Notes under the pieces: model-generated | Database searches by the model: none | Seen by the model: the letters and a program-made list of their open reading frames with translations, nothing else | What the model was told of the DNA's origin: nothing | In this document: positions 51,195 through 62,948 of the stretch, one piece after another | Numbering within the stretch: position 1 is the first letter of the stretch | Layout of the letters: each line of letters opens with the position of its first letter | Source: Oasisia sp. SBJ-2009 | Lineage: Eukaryota > Annelida > Polychaeta > Sabellida > Siboglinidae | Assembly: GCA_964017155.1 (NCBI GenBank) | Contig: OZ024863.1 | Location: 41,900,084 to 41,964,083, forward strand | Length of the DNA stretch: 64,000 bases | Direction of reading: 5' to 3' | Position numbers and translations under genes: made by a program

Positions 51195-51200
51195 ATTAAA
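51195..51200 (+). terminator. Candidate DIPP polyadenylation signal (ATTAAA)
   Basis: ATTAAA followed within 40 bp by a GT-rich stretch (AGTTGTGGCAGTTTCGAG). Another candidate AATAAA lies at 51429-51434. Neither can be chosen without transcripts. Confidence 0.3.
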
Positions 51201-54200
51201 TGATAAGTTGTGGCAGTTTCGAGTTTTCCTGCATGTGGGTAGACACTGGAACGGGTTTTTGTCCCCGTTTTAGTCGTTGCTGGATCTCGGGTGTGTACTT
51301 GTGTCTGCTACGTAATTAGACAGATCCTGTGAACGTTGGACAAGTTTAACTTGTTCAAAGATAAACGAGGCAAAGTTTCTGGCATGGAACTGATCACATA
51401 ACCACTAGACAGCATTGATGCTGATGTAAATAAATGCTACAAACCAGGTCATTGGACAAAAACGTAAGCAATTATTCTTAATAATTTCACCACAGCAATA
51501 ACTTATCGAACGGTGGCGTTGTGAACATGTCTGATCAGAAACCGACGAAATTATTTTTGCCTTTCATTTTGTATTTCACAGAATTAATAATGTACCCATG
51601 TGCCCTGTGAATTATATTGCTACTGATTTTAAATATGTATTCCTTCCCATTGCGTTAAAATTACCTTGTCTGTTCCATTCCCATGTATGATAAGTCAAGT
51701 ATGTCATGATTGCTGAATTTGGATCTTGTTTGCTGCCAAATTCAGAATATTGCCATCTGTAACTTGTATACGTTTTGGGACAAGTCATTCAAATTACAAA
51801 ACAACTGTTTCAGACATACTAAATCCCTTTTACAGACAGTAAAATTGGTCTTATATTAAAGACAACGTTGAAAAACTTGAAGACAAGCTGTACAGAAACA
51901 GTCATATGACAATAAGCCTGTCGTATCTGTTAACATTGGTAATCAATTAGATTCGAATTGGCAACAGCTTAGACACCGTGAGGGGCTACACCAATAGCAG
52001 GAAGCTCGTACTGGCACAGAAAATGCATTTGTTCTTGCCAGGTGATGTCTCATTGTCAGCCCATGGAACCAGAGTGTTTCAAAATGTCACAGAGCGCACA
52101 GAATATAAGCATGTAACTTCATTGGCAGCAAGACAAGAACGATTCATGACAACAAATATAAATGTTGTGTACTCTTCACACAAGGAGGCTGAAATGTATG
52201 TCAAAAATGTGCATCGTTTCGAATATGCTGTTGACCACCTTGAGCGTGGAATTTTACAAAGTCTAAACATAAAATTTGAACAGAAATACCCCAAAGTACT
52301 AGGGGAATGTATTTGTTTTGTAACATATGCCTATCTAACCTCGTTTGAGTTGCCTGGTTTCTAAGTAAACAAAAGTGATGCAAATCCAATTGATACAGAA
52401 TTGTCTTTCATTGCAGATATACGCTCTGTATTTACTTGACAGAAATGTTGACAAAACACGTTGTCATAATGTAAAATAAATCATTTACTCCTATTAAGAC
52501 ACATTGACAGTTGAAGCCACTTAGAATGTGGAAAAAGGCCTACAATTTCATCTACCGGGTAATTTATTTTAGGTCATATGTAATGTTATAATTAATATTG
52601 TTAATCACATGTAGACATTTAGTGTGCGTGCATGCATACTGTGGCCTCAGTAAATGCATCGTGTTTGCATATATGCATATTGGTGTATGTTTGGTCGGAA
52701 TACTGCATTAAATCCATTATGTACATGCATTGATTTATTTTATTTTATGGCTAATTAAGTCACGTCATTGTAGGGGGTTTCGGGGATAAACACCAAATTT
52801 TCTGGAATTTCACCAGTCAGGAATAATAAAGTCTGATTGAATATATCAATTTTATACTAAAATACAACATACACTTGTAAACGATATTCACAGCAGGGTT
52901 TGTTTGCAATAAACATCAGCGTTTTTAACCAAATCCAATAAACAGATCATTGACACAAAAACAGATATATCATGTTTTTACAAAATTATTTACATTACCT
53001 CTTGTATAGCAAATATAAAAAAAAATCAATCTTTATTACAAATCCCTTTGATGTTTGGAATATCAATCACAAAAGTCAATATTTCTCAAAACAAAATGGA
53101 TACATCAAAATTTGCCCTAGAGTCCATTATGTGTCTTTGTAACTATATTTGCAAACGTTTAGGCTTATAAGTTGTGAAACTTTGAACTCTTTAGTCCCTA
53201 TCTTTGAAACCTTGTGAGGGTATGATTATTATTGTAACACATGAAAGTTCTGTCAAAGAATTTTTTTTACCTACAACAGGTACAAAATATCCATTATTAC
53301 AGCTATATTCTCCATGTGTTGTAATGATGCATTTGCATATGTTTTTATCAGCCTATTCAATGTGTAGATAGGTTTCCATGTACAGTACATATTTAAAATA
53401 AAATGCTTGTTCTTGAAACCTTAATATATATTCCACACAAAGATAGATTCTAGGCTGTGAAACCTTGTAAGCTTCTAAATCCCAGTCTTTCTGAAATTAT
53501 GTGGAGGGTTAATTATACATGAAAGTTCTGACATACAAATGTTTGGGTACATTTTTACCTAGTTCTGTATTTGTTATTTCAGTTACTTTCCATCTGTTAT
53601 GATTATGCATTTGTGTTCATCCTTATATTAAATGAGCAGATAGGTATCTATCAAAAATAAAATGATAGTTCTTGAAATTTTAGCATAATATCTTCCACAT
53701 TTAATATTTAGTTTTTTTTATACAGTTATGATTCGTCTGTTGCTTTCTTTAAAATGTCAATCTATTGTTTTTAAATCTTGATAATGCTTTTAACAGCAAA
53801 TCTGAGTGTAGAACATTTTTATAACACTAACAAATATGCATCCCCATACATTCAGTGTTTGCTTGTTGGAGTTGATATTACCAGCATCACAAATGTAAAA
53901 ACAGTGTGTTCAGAATCACTACCAAGATAATACAGTTGTATGAAGCGTATACAACATAATAGCTCTGGGTTGCTTAGTACACTATACAGAGATATTTTCA
54001 AAATACAAGTATGGTTTGTTTCTTGACACTAACTTATGTAATTTTACTTTTGTCTAGAAACAGTGGCGACATTCTATATCTTAATTAGTACCATTGACCC
54101 TGATATTTGTGCTACTATGTATGATTACTTACTGTTCATAATAAATATACTTGCCATACCTTTTCATTGCTTGTTTCTTCATTTGTTTTAATTTACTGCA

Positions 54201-54593
54201 TAAACGGTGTCATTTCCTCTAAAGATCTAAGAATTTTTAACAAAAGGCCTTTTAAATTTCTACATGCATATCAGATACAATACATGAATTCAAGGGAAGT
54301 ATCACAGATGCGATGATTTTTAATTCCGCAAGATATATATCTGTGTATGAAAGCACACATAAATGCAGAATTCAAGGGACACTATCCTGGTAAATTCAGA
54401 ATTCCGCAATACTGTTCGATATGTAATCACTGTGGCTGGATATTTTCAGATGGAATAGGATCGGCTGGACCTGTATAAATGTTCTGATGGCAGTTATCTT
54501 ATTCGTGCATTGTAGTTATGGTAATACATAATGTATACATTTTTGCTATGATGCGGATGGCTTTTTGGGTGACTAACCAGACAGTTTTTTTAA

Positions 54594-54732
54594 TGCTGAC
54601 TCTTCTTTAGCTTCCTAGTACTTTTATCCTGTGATTATGGTAACGAGATCATTTAATCCCTTGGTTTTATCGCACCACTGCTTGATTTTCAAAGATATTG
54701 GCACATAAGAAGTCACTATTATGTCCCAAACT
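54594..54732 (+). repeat. Dispersed repeat, copy 2
   Basis: Diverged partner of 18843-19000, same orientation. AATCCCTTGGTTTTATCGCA and GATATTGGCACATAAGAAGT are the best-kept blocks. Confidence 0.75.
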
Positions 54733-55470
54733 GCTAAGTATGAACTTTCTATAATTTGTTGTAATTTTTTCTAACACTTGCATACTCCACCAAGTACAGT
54801 GTACCAGTTAATTCACATGTAAGATTATTATGTAGTGCTAATTCGAGAACCCGTTAAGAAATATTTTAAGATTTATAATTTAAAAATAGTTTTACGTGTA
54901 TCGTATCATAGAATCGCCATAATTGTGCCAACAATTAAACAAACAAAACCGCAAGAATTTTGGGTGTTAAGTGTTATATTCTGTAGATGTTAGTGGTGAA
55001 ATTCCTGCCATTGAGAAGTTAGAAAATGCTACTGTAACATAAAAGTATCCCGGTGAGACCCGAGCTTTTAACAGAGGAGCATTTCTTTTGACCTTCACCG
55101 AGTGCTGTTATTAGTATAAATAATTAAGTAGCTATTCTCCAGGTTTTCACCTAATCTACAGGGAAGAAGTTAATTACCACAAACCGACACTTAAGTTCGA
55201 CCTAATTGTGCCCAAATCTCTCGAAACCAACAAGTCTAATTTGCTTGCTTCACTTACATAAGTATAAACTACTAGGTTATTATTACTTAAACTTGAATAT
55301 TATTAATGGTTTAATTCAGATATGTTTTAAGTATTTTTTTATTTTAGTTATAATAATAATTTTAATGGCCTAAATCTTTTGAAACCAAGCTTAGAGGCAC
55401 ATCAAGAGAAAATAAAAAATTATTTGACTAAATAACAACTAGTTTCTGTGAACCCAGAAAGGTATGTGAT

Positions 55471-55919
55471 GTAAGACATAAGGTGTTCATCTGCCATTAC
55501 CCGTGCGACCAAAGAGTACCCTATAAAAACAGCATTATGCAGGTTGTCTGAATTTCTGTGAGCACATATGTAGTGTGGGGTGAGTAGAAATTATGTTTTT
55601 GTGAAGCGTGGCATCAGCGCTGTCAAATTATGACAGCTGTCCGTCGGTGCATTTCTGCGTATTAATACAGTTGTCATTTTGCTTGGTGATGTAATCGAGG
55701 ACAATCCCTGAGTAGTTCAAGCAGAAATGGAGGGGTGTAAGGTTTGAAAGAAGTTTGTGGGAGCTTGAGGTATGAGAAGTTCACGAATTTTTCACTGAAC
55801 CTGTCTATGGTGGATAAATATGCTGTGAAATTGTCAATAATAGAACTCATCAAGATTAGTAGGAAATGAAGGAAACATTATAATGGTTGCCTATGGAAAA
55901 TGCAAATGTGGTCTGACTC
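55471..55919. mobile_element. DNA-transposon-like element, copy 2 (inverted relative to copy 1)
   Basis: Reverse-complement partner of 48285-48739, starting GTAAGACATAAGGTG and ending GTGGTCTGACTCC. Differences are scattered substitutions and 1-3 bp indels, many at CpG sites. No convincing target duplication at this copy. Confidence 0.75.
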
Positions 55920-56602
55920 CATGTGGGTGGCGTTCCTTTGCACAACTGACTGAACATCATAAAGTGGCCAAACAAATTGTTTTGATGTGTCTGTTTTGAC
56001 AGCCACTGGTAGTTAATCTGCATGACGGCTGCAGATTGTAATCAGGCTAATGTCGAGAGACAGTGGTCGGGGATGTATCCTAAAAGCAGTACAAGCTGTA
56101 AGGGCGTGGCCCCAACGTTATTACCCTGCGTTATTACTGTGTAAGTGTGTATGCCGCAATATAATTGTACGATGTTAGCTTGGGTGTTTATTGTTTCTGT
56201 TATCACAATTTATCGGGTGTGACCACGTAAATTCACCGTCACGGATAATATAAAGCAGTATACATGGATGGCTTTGACTGCCATGTAACAGTGAAAATAA
56301 ATTGACAGTGCTGCCATCTGTAGAGTGGAGTATGTTATAATCCACACTGATGTTATTATCGAGATTAAAAACGGACGGAATGATGGTAATTTTTTGGCAA
56401 CCATATCACGTCACTGGAATCCAGCGAATATTGGTGGTGGTCTGGGTTTGTTCAAATTCAGAAGTTCAAAGCTGTGTACAGGAGGTTTCTACCAATAGAA
56501 AACACTTTATTTTTTTTGACTCAGCGACCTAATCTGACCACCCCCGTGTTTCGACTGCACTGATCTGTATATTTCCGAGCAAAACACCAAACACCATCTC
56601 CT

Positions 56603-56668
56603 CCGTGAAGCCTGCCCAAGTTATGTCACGAAGCCTGCCCAAGTTATGTGTCACGAAGCCTGCACAAG
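56603..56668. repeat. Three ~25-bp tandem units
   Basis: GAAGCCTGCCCAAGTTATG with TCAC/TGTCAC repeated twice, then a partial third copy (GAAGCCTGCACAAG). Confidence 0.8.
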
Positions 56669-58706
56669 CAAACTCGTAAAAACACAAACTCACTCACAAT
56701 GCACAGTTCATTGATTTATTACTCACACCTAGCTATTTGACTAGTAAGCATGTTTCACAGAAACATTAACTCCAGCCGTACATATCTTTCAATGGCAAAC
56801 CAAAATATATCTATTGTTCTACCGTTATTCATATTTTATACATCATGCCGTAAATTATGATTCCATTCTTCCGACATTGATTCATTCAATATATTCTAAA
56901 AACTTATTTAATCTGGGAGAACACTGGGTTACAAATAACAAATATTAAATAAACAAATTTTGTTCGGATTATTTGAAATGGATATCACTCCAAGAACAAC
57001 AAAATGGAATTCAAGTATATTATTAAGTGCAGTATTTAGACGAATGCGGTTAGAAAACGTTTTTATTGTTGTTTTATGAATAGATGTTTACTTCCTGCAT
57101 TATATTATACAGGAAGTAAAATGTGGTTTCCACACTGAATCATTTCAATCATATCACACTGTACATACATAATACCTGCTACACTACACTATAAATAGGA
57201 TTACTGGCATATTTACAAATTAGTGAACTACTACACACGTCACTTAACCACTTCCTGTGTGTTGCAATCAGGAGTCGACAGGTGTTTTCAAATCAATTTT
57301 CTGCTCAGATTGAGGCAAATTTCTGTACACATTCCGTTTTCTTAACATAACCATTTCAAAGGTGTGTCATAAAATCACATAAGTTTTCATCCGTAACTGA
57401 AATATTTATTAACTTTACTTCACTGTTTCAACCAAAGATGTCTATATCCTATGGTAGTAAATTTAACAAATAAATATGATTTACACCAATAAAAATCTGA
57501 AGGTCATTTGCACGGGAAAAAGATCCCTAAACAGTTCTCATGGAATATGATTACATTATGTTTTAGTTAAATATCACTTGCCGTTCGGTAGCCCTCATGA
57601 ATATGGCATTGATCCTATTTTAATTTCACCATCTTTTCCTATACATAACAATCTTACAAATTTACAGCAATTCAAACCCCAAAACTTCACCAAACCCCGA
57701 AAAATATGCCCCAAAGTGGCAATGCCTTCAGTTGAGACTATTTATAGCAGCAACCTTAGATAACATGTTGTACAATCGTGCATGCGTTTATATTACAGTT
57801 TTCAAGCTACAAACTACCGCACTAGCAGCTGACAAAACACTATGCACAATACATACAAACAGTCACCTCTCACGATAGGTTTTCCACAATACGTCATTGA
57901 CACAACAAAGCCATTAAACAGCTCTGAGAGAACACCACACTGCGCACCAATCACTCGCACCAAGTGTGGAATGCCTCCATTTAGTTCCACGTTCACAGCA
58001 GCACTTTTTCAATCTACAAGGACAGCAATTTATCAATTTGCTTAAAGCGGAGCAATAGATCCGTCTACTGCATCGGTTTATCCGTATGCCAACTATGCCC
58101 ACTCCTACCCAGATATCCAAATAGTCAATACTGCAGTGTTAAAAATAAACAGCCGGGTAATGTTTCTATGACAGAAAATGTGTCATTTTTTCTAAATGTC
58201 ACACCACTGTGTATATAACATGTTTTAGGAAATTTCTATTCAGAAAGAGATGATTCAATTGTGAGTAACTCGAGGCAAATCGCACGCATGAACATGTTTT
58301 ATCGACCGAATGCTAAATAATTGTTTTGAAAAAATTATTCATGAATAAACACTTATCATTAATTACTGTTGAATTTCTATGTCTGATGCGAATAACAAAA
58401 GTCATTCAAATCATTTAATTTACTCCCATGTCACCACCTAATTATGACATTGTATGGCCAACGTATCACACCAACAGTTTTTTGACAAAATAAACAGACT
58501 CAAAACATTATGGATTATCTATCACCAGATACAAAACATGTACGTAACAATACACAAACAAGACACGTCCTCATGTAGCACCCGGGCAGAACATTATATT
58601 ATTCATCTGCCTACCGATACCCTTCATTTCCAATCTTGTTCAAAATGCAGCTTTTCACCGAATTGGGCAATGTCAATTTGTTGAGATTGTCCCTTGAGTT
58701 TCTGTC

Positions 58707-58797
58707 CTATGTAATGTCCTTTTGTATCGGAGGACGCTCAAGTTCATTTCGTTTCACGCTCTCCATAATCCAGTTTATTGTCTCGTGCATGCCATTC
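58707..58797 (-). CDS. ARFRP1: ARFRP1 last coding exon
   Basis: Acceptor TTTTTTTCCAG (58798-58808). Encodes (G)[18 protein letters not shown] then [11 protein letters not shown] and TAG at 58709-58707. It matches the ARFRP1 C-terminal helix and RPP-x-x-x-DIT end. Confidence 0.93.
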
Positions 58798-61700
58798 CTG
58801 GAAAAAAATGACAGTTTTGGTGAAATTAATAATGAAACTCACTCAGCTGGCATATGGCTATTATATTATTGGTGTGTGGAGCCACCTGGTAGATAAATAC
58901 CCAGGTATGTATAGTGGCGCCATCTACTGAATATACAAATAACAATTTCAAGTCGACCTGGAATGTAGTTGCCAACTGTTTACACATATCATTCTAGTAG
59001 CTAAAGAACTCTTATCAGTAAACTTTAAATGCACAATTTGTTCTTATTTAAGGACACAAACAAAATAGTTCTTAATTTCTGCCCCATTTGGCGTACCAAT
59101 TTACTAGTGTAATCAAATAAAACATGATTTATTAGAAGCACACATTTATTTAGTGTAGCAGTCCAATATTCAAAAACTACTTCCTACATATCATGAACAC
59201 ACATGACAAATCACACTCTATGTATTTCCCATATAAAATACAAATTTTTTAATGCTTGAAGTAGTACGGCTGTATTGCGTCTGAAGGCGACTTTGCTTCG
59301 TATACAATTTTAATAAAGTGGGCATTTTCTTATATCTGTTAAATTACAAACTTAGTGGTAGTTGAATATGAAACGTGTTTGATCTGAGGTAGATGATATC
59401 CAACAAGCCGCACATGCAGCAGATTTTGTTAGATATAAAGTGCAGGAATATTTCACTTTCTGGTATAGGACTCCACCCAATCAGAAGAGGAATGTTATTA
59501 ACCAATTAAAAACATAATACAAATAGATATAGATTTAAAACAAATTTCTACTCAAAATACAAACTTCCACACACAAAAATGGCAAACAATTGGGAGTTAA
59601 CAGTGACAGTCTACATACCCCTTCAGGGCAGATACCCCCATGACAGTGTGGTCTCTCCGCCCTAACTTGTGTGCAGTGTCTCTAAACACCTCCTTCACAT
59701 CAGACACGGACATGCAACCCTGAAACATACCCCATTTAGTCATCACATCGCAGAACCCTAAAACTGGCACTAACCTGGTTAAGGCATAAGTTCATCTTTA
59801 AAATTATAACAGAAAAAAGTTATCTTACACCAACGGCAGATAGTTTCCTCCGCACGTAAAAATGTAAAAACGCACGTCTTTAAAACTATAGTTGTAATTT
59901 AGTTTCCTACACATGTAATACACGTCTTAAAAACTATAGTTGTAATTTCCATTCGTACACTAATTAAAATGGACTAGCAACATTGCAGATAACATTTATC
60001 AAAAATAAAATACGTTCTTTGAAATCCCTATACAAAAATATTCATATTTTGTAAAACACTAGTACTGTATCAATGCTTCAATCAGTTTATTTTGACATTA
60101 TTACTGAAATAACCATAGCGGCTTGTATTCTCGCATTTGGTAATATCTTACATCAAGATCTTGTTTATTTGCCAGCAGCAACAGTGGCACGCCAGTTAAC
60201 GTTTCATTCGTTATCATCTTATCTGAAACAGAAAGATTATCTGAATAAACAGATGAGCATATCACTAACTGAATTAGTTATTTTTCACAAGCCGCTACTC
60301 GGACATACAAACCTTTTGATAAACATACAATTCATCATTGCCAATTGTCTAAAAAAAACAATACCATACAACTAGTTGGGCTGTTATTTCTCACAAACTC
60401 GCCTTCCTTCTACTTGAACATACAAGTTGAGCGATCACGAGTCAGGTTCACATAAACAGTTACGCCACCTCAAAAAAGGCAAAAGGCAAGTTTTTATATA
60501 GCGCAGTATCCAGTCCTCAGGAACGTTCAAATCGCTTTACACTTTACTTCCCTGACAGACCTGTTCACTCAGACACTATCTCGGCTTCTCTGGGAAGCAT
60601 CCAGCCATATGCTACAATTAATGCGCGAAGGCTGCTCGTACACATATCCACCACTGTCTATAGCCAGGTACTAATTTATTCAGCTGAGTGAACTGGAGCA
60701 ATGTAGAGTGAAAAAACTTGCCCAAGGTTTTAACACCACAGCCAGGATTTGAACCCGGGTTCTCGTAGTCGAGAGTCCGAAGCTCTACCCCTAAGCCACT
60801 GCTCTCAACAAGAAATCCTCCAAATACGTCCGCTGATTTGCAAATTGAGGCAGATGAACGTACAGCTGTAGTTAGCTTTGAAATTACTGATTGATCATAT
60901 ACCACTATTTGTGCACATATCAGACATGCATGACATGTTCATCATCCTGCACAGATGTTTGCCAAACATAAATATTTCCACCAACAAAACAGTTTTGCTA
61001 TGAAATAAACCACTGATCATCAAACGTTTTATTCCACTGATGTTGAATGCAGCCAGTTGTTTTGATGGCGCGAGTAGTATGCCAGTGAACATTCATACCT
61101 AAAAATACGCTCCTGTTCTACCATCAAAGAACAACTGCCCATATATGACCAATGGCCTAATGGTGATTGGACGCCAGGTGGCCAGACAAATGAATGTTTA
61201 TGCTTGTGCTCGGGTATGTCCCTGAAATGGCTACTGTTGTTAATACTATGTCCCAGAAATAGCTACTGTTGTTAATACTATGTCCCTGAAATGGCTACTG
61301 TTGTTAATACTATGTCCCTGAAATGGCTACTGTTGTTAATACTATGTACCTGAAATATACTGTTGTTAATACTATGTACCTGAAATGGCTACTGTTGTTA
61401 ATACTATGTACCTAAAATGGCTACAGTTGTTAATACTATGTCCCTGAAATGGCTACTGTTGTTAATACTATGTCCCTGAAATGGCTACTGTTGTTAATAC
61501 TATGTACCTAAAATGGCTACTGTTGTTAATACTATGTACCTGAAATGGTTACTGTTGTTAATACTATGTACCTGAAATGGTTACTGTTGTTAATACTATG
61601 TACCTAAAATGGCTACTGTTGTTAATACTATGTACCTGAAATGGTTACTGTTGTTAATACTATGTCCCTGAAATGGCTACTGTTGTTAATACTATGTACC

Positions 61701-62948
61701 TGAAATGGTTACTGTTGTTAATGCTATGTCCCTGAAATGGCTACAGTTGTTAATACTATGTCCCTGAAATGGCTACTGTTGTCAATACAATGTACGTGAA
61801 ATGGCTACTATTGTGGATACTATGTCCCTGAAATGGCTACTGTTGTTAATACTATGTCCCTGAAGTGGCTACTGTTGTCAATACAATGTACGTGAAATGG
61901 CTACTATTGTGGATACTATGTCCCTGAAATGGCTACTGTTGTTAAAACTATGTCCCTGAAATGGCTACTGTTGTTAATACTATGTCCCTGAAATGGCTAC
62001 TGTTGTTAATACTATGTCCCTGAAATGGCTACTGTTTTTAATACTATGTCCCTGAAATGGCTACTGTTGTTAATACTATGTCCCTGAAATGGCTACTGTT
62101 GTTAATACTATGTCCCTGAAATGGCTACTGTTGTTAATACTATGCCCCTGAAATGGCTACTGTTGTTAATACTATGCCCCTGAAATGGCTACTGTTGTTA
62201 ATACTATGCCCCTGAAATGGCTACTGTTGTTAATACTATGCCCCTGAAATGGCTACTGTTGTTAATACTATGCCCCTGAAATGGCTACTGTTGTTAATAC
62301 TATGTCACTGAAATGGCTACTGTTGTTAATACTATGTCACTGAAATGGCTAAGTACTGTTGTTAATACTATGTCCCTGAAATGGCTACTGTTGTTAATAC
62401 TATGTCCCTGAAATGGCTACTGTTGTTAATACTATGTCCCTGAAATGGCTACTGTTGTTAATGCTATGTCCCTGAAATGGCTACTGTTGCTAATGCTATG
62501 TCCCTGAAATGGCTACTGTGGTTAATACTATGTCCCTGAAATGGCTACTGTTGTTAATGCTATGTCCCTGAAATGGCTACTGTTGTTAATGCTATATCCC
62601 TGAAATGGCTACTGTTGTTAATACTACGTCCCTGAAATGGCTACTGTTGTTAATGCTATGTCCCTGAAATGGCTACTGTTGTTAATACTATGTCCCTGAA
62701 ATGGCTACTGTTGTTAATACTATGTCACTGAAATGGCTACTGGTGTTAATACTGTCCCTGAAATGGCTACTGTTGTTAATGCTATGTCCCTGAAATCCCT
62801 ACTGTTGTTAATGCTATGTCCCTGAAATGGCTAATACTAATAACCACAACAACAAAGTGTACTTACTAAATGCCTCTTTGGATTCATCTATGCGCTCCCT
62901 GTCTGACGAATCAACCACAAAGATCAGGGCGTGACTTTCCGCGTAATA
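58707..62948 (-). CDS. ARFRP1: ARFRP1 (ARF-related protein 1), 3' four coding exons, partial
   Basis: Minus-strand exons 62948-62867, 60222-60152, 59719-59619 and 58797-58707 join in frame to 114 residues, the C-terminal part of a ~201-aa Arf-like GTPase. ARFRP1 is a myristoyl-independent, trans-Golgi Arf-family GTPase that recruits ARL1 and golgins. Seen: [16 protein letters not shown] (exon after the DxxGQ-bearing region), LLLLANKQD (G4, guanine specificity), [14 protein letters not shown] (G5 SA motif), and the diagnostic tail [13 protein letters not shown], which separates ARFRP1 from other ARLs. G1, switch I and G3 motifs must lie beyond 64000. All three introns (2,644, 432 and 821 bp) are GT-AG and all phases agree. 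Convergent with DIPP. Confidence 0.93.
59619..59719 (-). CDS. ARFRP1: ARFRP1 internal exon with the G5 motif
   Basis: 33 codons plus 2 nt. Acceptor GTTTCAG, donor GTATGT. Encodes [20 protein letters not shown] then [13 protein letters not shown](G). The SA-L-x-G motif contacts the guanine base. Phase 0 entry, phase 2 exit. Confidence 0.94.
60152..60222 (-). CDS. ARFRP1: ARFRP1 internal exon with NKQD (G4)
   Basis: 71 nt. The A carried over from the previous exon plus AT makes Asn, then [16 protein letters not shown] and ANKQDLD. Acceptor TGTTTCAG, donor GTAAGA. NKQD is the G4 guanine-specificity motif of Arf-family GTPases. Confidence 0.95.
60471..60807 (-). mobile_element. tRNA-derived SINE
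   Basis: The minus-strand head starts GAGAGCAGTGGCTTAGGGG, with an A box (TGGCTTAGGGGTAGAGC, 60798-60782) and a B box (GGGTTCAAATC, 60756-60746) at pol III spacing. The anticodon arm is degenerate, so it is not a tRNA gene. A ~200-bp body follows (CATTGCTCCAGTTCACTCAG, GAGTGAACAGGTCTGTCAGG), and the tail is ACTGGATACTGCGCTATATA plus AAAACTTGCC. That tail resembles the LINE-derived repeats at 23.4 and 63.9 kb. Confidence 0.85.
61212..62840. repeat. 32-bp minisatellite, ~50 copies
   Basis: The unit reads TATGTCCCTGAAATGGCTAC then TGTTGTTAATAC on the plus strand, with common variants TATGTACCTG, TATGCCCCTG, TATGTCACTG and GGTTAC clustered in blocks. The array lies wholly inside an ARFRP1 intron and ends about 25 bp from the splice donor at 62866. 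Confidence 0.97.
62867..62948 (-). CDS. ARFRP1: ARFRP1 internal exon, YYAE segment (first in window)
   Basis: 82 nt, 27 codons plus 1 nt. Acceptor TTTTCAG, donor GTAAGT. Encodes [18 protein letters not shown] then RIDESKEAF. In the family this follows the DLGGQEEL...LWDK segment, which is not in the window. Phase 0 entry. Confidence 0.94.

Larger units (their letters stand above)
49804..58706. other. Intergenic region including the 3' UTRs of both genes
   Basis: The two genes face each other tail to tail across ~8.9 kb. The DIPP 3' UTR begins at 49804. The ARFRP1 3' UTR begins below 58707, and a TTTATT (AATAAA on the minus strand) at 57405-57410 is one possible signal. 52.4-55.4 kb is very AT-rich. 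A 128-codon plus frame at 51978-52364 has no recognisable domain. No other gene seen. Confidence 0.7.
60223..62866 (-). other. ARFRP1 intron holding a SINE and a large minisatellite
   Basis: 2,644 bp, donor GTAAGT at 62866-62861. More than 70% is repeat: a tRNA-SINE (60471-60807) and the 32-bp array (61212-62840). No additional exon is needed or seen. Confidence 0.9.

Noticed and set aside
51978..52364. 128-codon plus frame downstream of DIPP
   Set aside because: Longest non-repetitive frame in the intergenic region, but no recognisable domain, splice context or promoter. Most likely chance within 3' UTR or intergenic DNA.
60734..60807. tRNA-like sequence on the minus strand
   Set aside because: A and B boxes are present, but the anticodon arm does not form a proper 5-bp stem with a 7-nt loop, and a long body and LINE-like tail follow. 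It is a SINE head.
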